Positions 63,375 to 64,000 of a DNA stretch of 64,000 nucleotides are shown here, one piece after another. The position numbers and the translations under genes were made by a program. The DNA comes from Canna indica (Eukaryota; Streptophyta; Magnoliopsida; Zingiberales; Cannaceae). Under the pieces are notes generated by a model. The model was not told where the DNA came from and did not search any database. It worked only from the letters and a program-made list of their open reading frames with translations. How positions within the stretch are numbered: the first letter of the stretch is position 1; each line of letters begins with the position of its first letter. The stretch spans positions 47,404,501 to 47,468,500 of the forward strand of contig CP136890.1 of assembly GCA_034359265.1 (NCBI GenBank), read 5' to 3'.

Positions 63375-64000
63375 GTCCCGGGCGACTCCAGATCATTCAC
63401 TGTGATGGGAGATGTTGTTAATCGAGTTATTTTTGACCAACTAATGGAAAGAATTACACGCTTTTCGATCAGAATGCTGAACGAAGCCTACTGATTGAAC
63501 TTTCGGGTATTGACTCGAAACGACCAGAAATCTGAGTCCCAGGCGACTCCAGATCATTCACTGTGATGGGAGAAGTTGTTAATCGAGTTATTTTTGACCG
63601 ACTAATGCAAAGAATTACACGCTTTTTCGAACAGTATGCTGAACGAAGCCTACTGATTGAATTTTCGGGTATCGACTCGAAAAGACCAGAAATCTGAGTC
63701 CCGGGCGACTCCAGATCATTCACTGTGATGGGTGATGTTGTTAATCGAGTTATTTTTGACCAACTAATGGAAAGAATTACACGCTTTTCGATCAGAATGC
63801 TGAACGAAGCCTACTGATTGAACTTTCGGGTATTGACTCGAAACACCCAGAAATCTGAGTCCCGGGCGACTCCAGATCATTCACTGTGATGGGAGAAGTT
63901 GTTAATCGAGTTATTTTTGACCGACTAATGCAAAGAATTACACGCTTTTTCGAACAGAATGCTGAACGAAGCCTACTGATTGAACTTTCGGGTATCGACT

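Larger units (their letters stand above)
1..64000. repeat. Continuous 162-bp satellite DNA array, about 400 monomers
   Basis: The landmark GTGATGGGAGAAGTTG recurs every 162, 161 or 144 bp from position 49 to the end, always in the same orientation. Between landmarks the order is constant: TTAATCGAGTTATTTTTGAC, CTAATGCAAAGAATT, a T-run with TTCGAA, TTTCGGGTATCGACTCGAAA, then GAGTCCCGGGCGACTCCAG and CATTCACT. The canonical unit has about 69 G+C of 162 bases and 10 CpG. Apart from four 121-bp inserts, no stretch falls outside this pattern, so there is no unique intergenic DNA to describe. Head-to-tail arrays of this size with nested higher-order repeats are typical of eukaryotic centromeric or heterochromatic satellites; a centromeric role is inference. 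The family is not one I recognise. Confidence 0.98.
61311..64000. repeat. Diverged right-hand part of the array
   Basis: Monomers here differ more from one another than in the left half. The part includes the fourth insert cassette, a 324-bp two-monomer tandem (GAGTCCCGTGCG near 62381 and 62705), an S1 unit ending in a 41-bp partial duplication, and a 323-bp pair marked by GACCAACTAATGGAAAG at 63435 and 63758. The window ends inside a B-type monomer at GGTATCGACT, so the array continues beyond it. Confidence 0.85.

Noticed and set aside
1..64000. CRISPR array
   Set aside because: The repeat occupies the whole period, with no unique spacers, and units are 144-162 bp.
1..64000. Bacterial or phage origin with operons, promoters or terminators
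   Set aside because: No non-repeat coding sequence, ribosome-binding pattern or terminator was found. A 64-kb monomeric satellite with higher-order repeats is not known from bacteria.
1..64000. Telomeric or simple microsatellite tracts
   Set aside because: No TTAGGG, TTAGG, TTAGGC or TTTAGGG runs and no mono- or dinucleotide tract beyond eight T were seen.

Overview
The whole window is one uninterrupted tandem satellite array, with no convincing protein-coding or RNA gene. The basic unit is a 162-bp monomer. About 400 copies lie head to tail in one orientation from the first base to the last; both window ends fall inside the array. By hand count the canonical monomer is about 43% G+C with 10 CpG sites, slightly more than expected from base composition. 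A megabase-style satellite with higher-order repeats points to a eukaryotic chromosome, most likely pericentromeric, centromeric or other constitutive heterochromatin. The lack of CpG depletion suits a genome with little CpG methylation, such as many invertebrates. I do not recognise the satellite family or the species.

Monomer types. (1) Canonical 162-bp units in two main haplotypes: an 'A-type' (GCTGAAAGAAGCC, later GAATTTTCGGG) and a 'B-type' (GCTGAACGAAGCC, later GAACTTTCGGG). (2) 161-bp units with one T lost from the CGCTTTTTCGAAC run, or with GGGAGAG in place of GGGAGAAG. (3) 144-bp units lacking 18 bp in the middle. (4) A diverged 162-bp 'L' unit (CTTCGGGGTATCGGCTCG, AGTCCCGAGCG). (5) An L-derived hybrid unit interrupted by a 121-bp unrelated sequence, present four times.

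Layout. 1-22.8 kb: higher-order repeats built around the L and 144-bp units, with unit lengths of 2211, 2823, 1888, 1583, 1566 and 1292 bp and larger blocks of 4732 and 4167 bp. 22.8-26.8 kb: two copies of a 1617-bp ten-monomer unit. 26.8-32.0 kb: two copies of a 2390-bp fifteen-monomer unit. 32.0-45.6 kb: a sub-array with no 144-bp or L units, marked by GTGATTGGAG and GAAATATGAG variants, with periods of 1130, 1454 and 1614 bp. 45.6-57.2 kb: a mixed zone with three of the four 121-bp insert cassettes and a 2245-bp duplication. 57.2-61.3 kb: a 1764-bp duplication with a nested 646-bp repeat. 61.3-64 kb: the most diverged and rearranged part, with the fourth insert cassette and a 41-bp partial duplication.

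Nothing here works as an operon or pathway. The biology is array evolution by slippage, unequal exchange and local conversion, and possible chromatin or centromere roles. Long open frames exist only because 162 and 144 are both multiples of three; they end wherever a 1-bp deletion monomer occurs. The most unusual items are the four 121-bp insert cassettes, the conserved dyad in every monomer, and the slippage signature that explains the 144-bp units.
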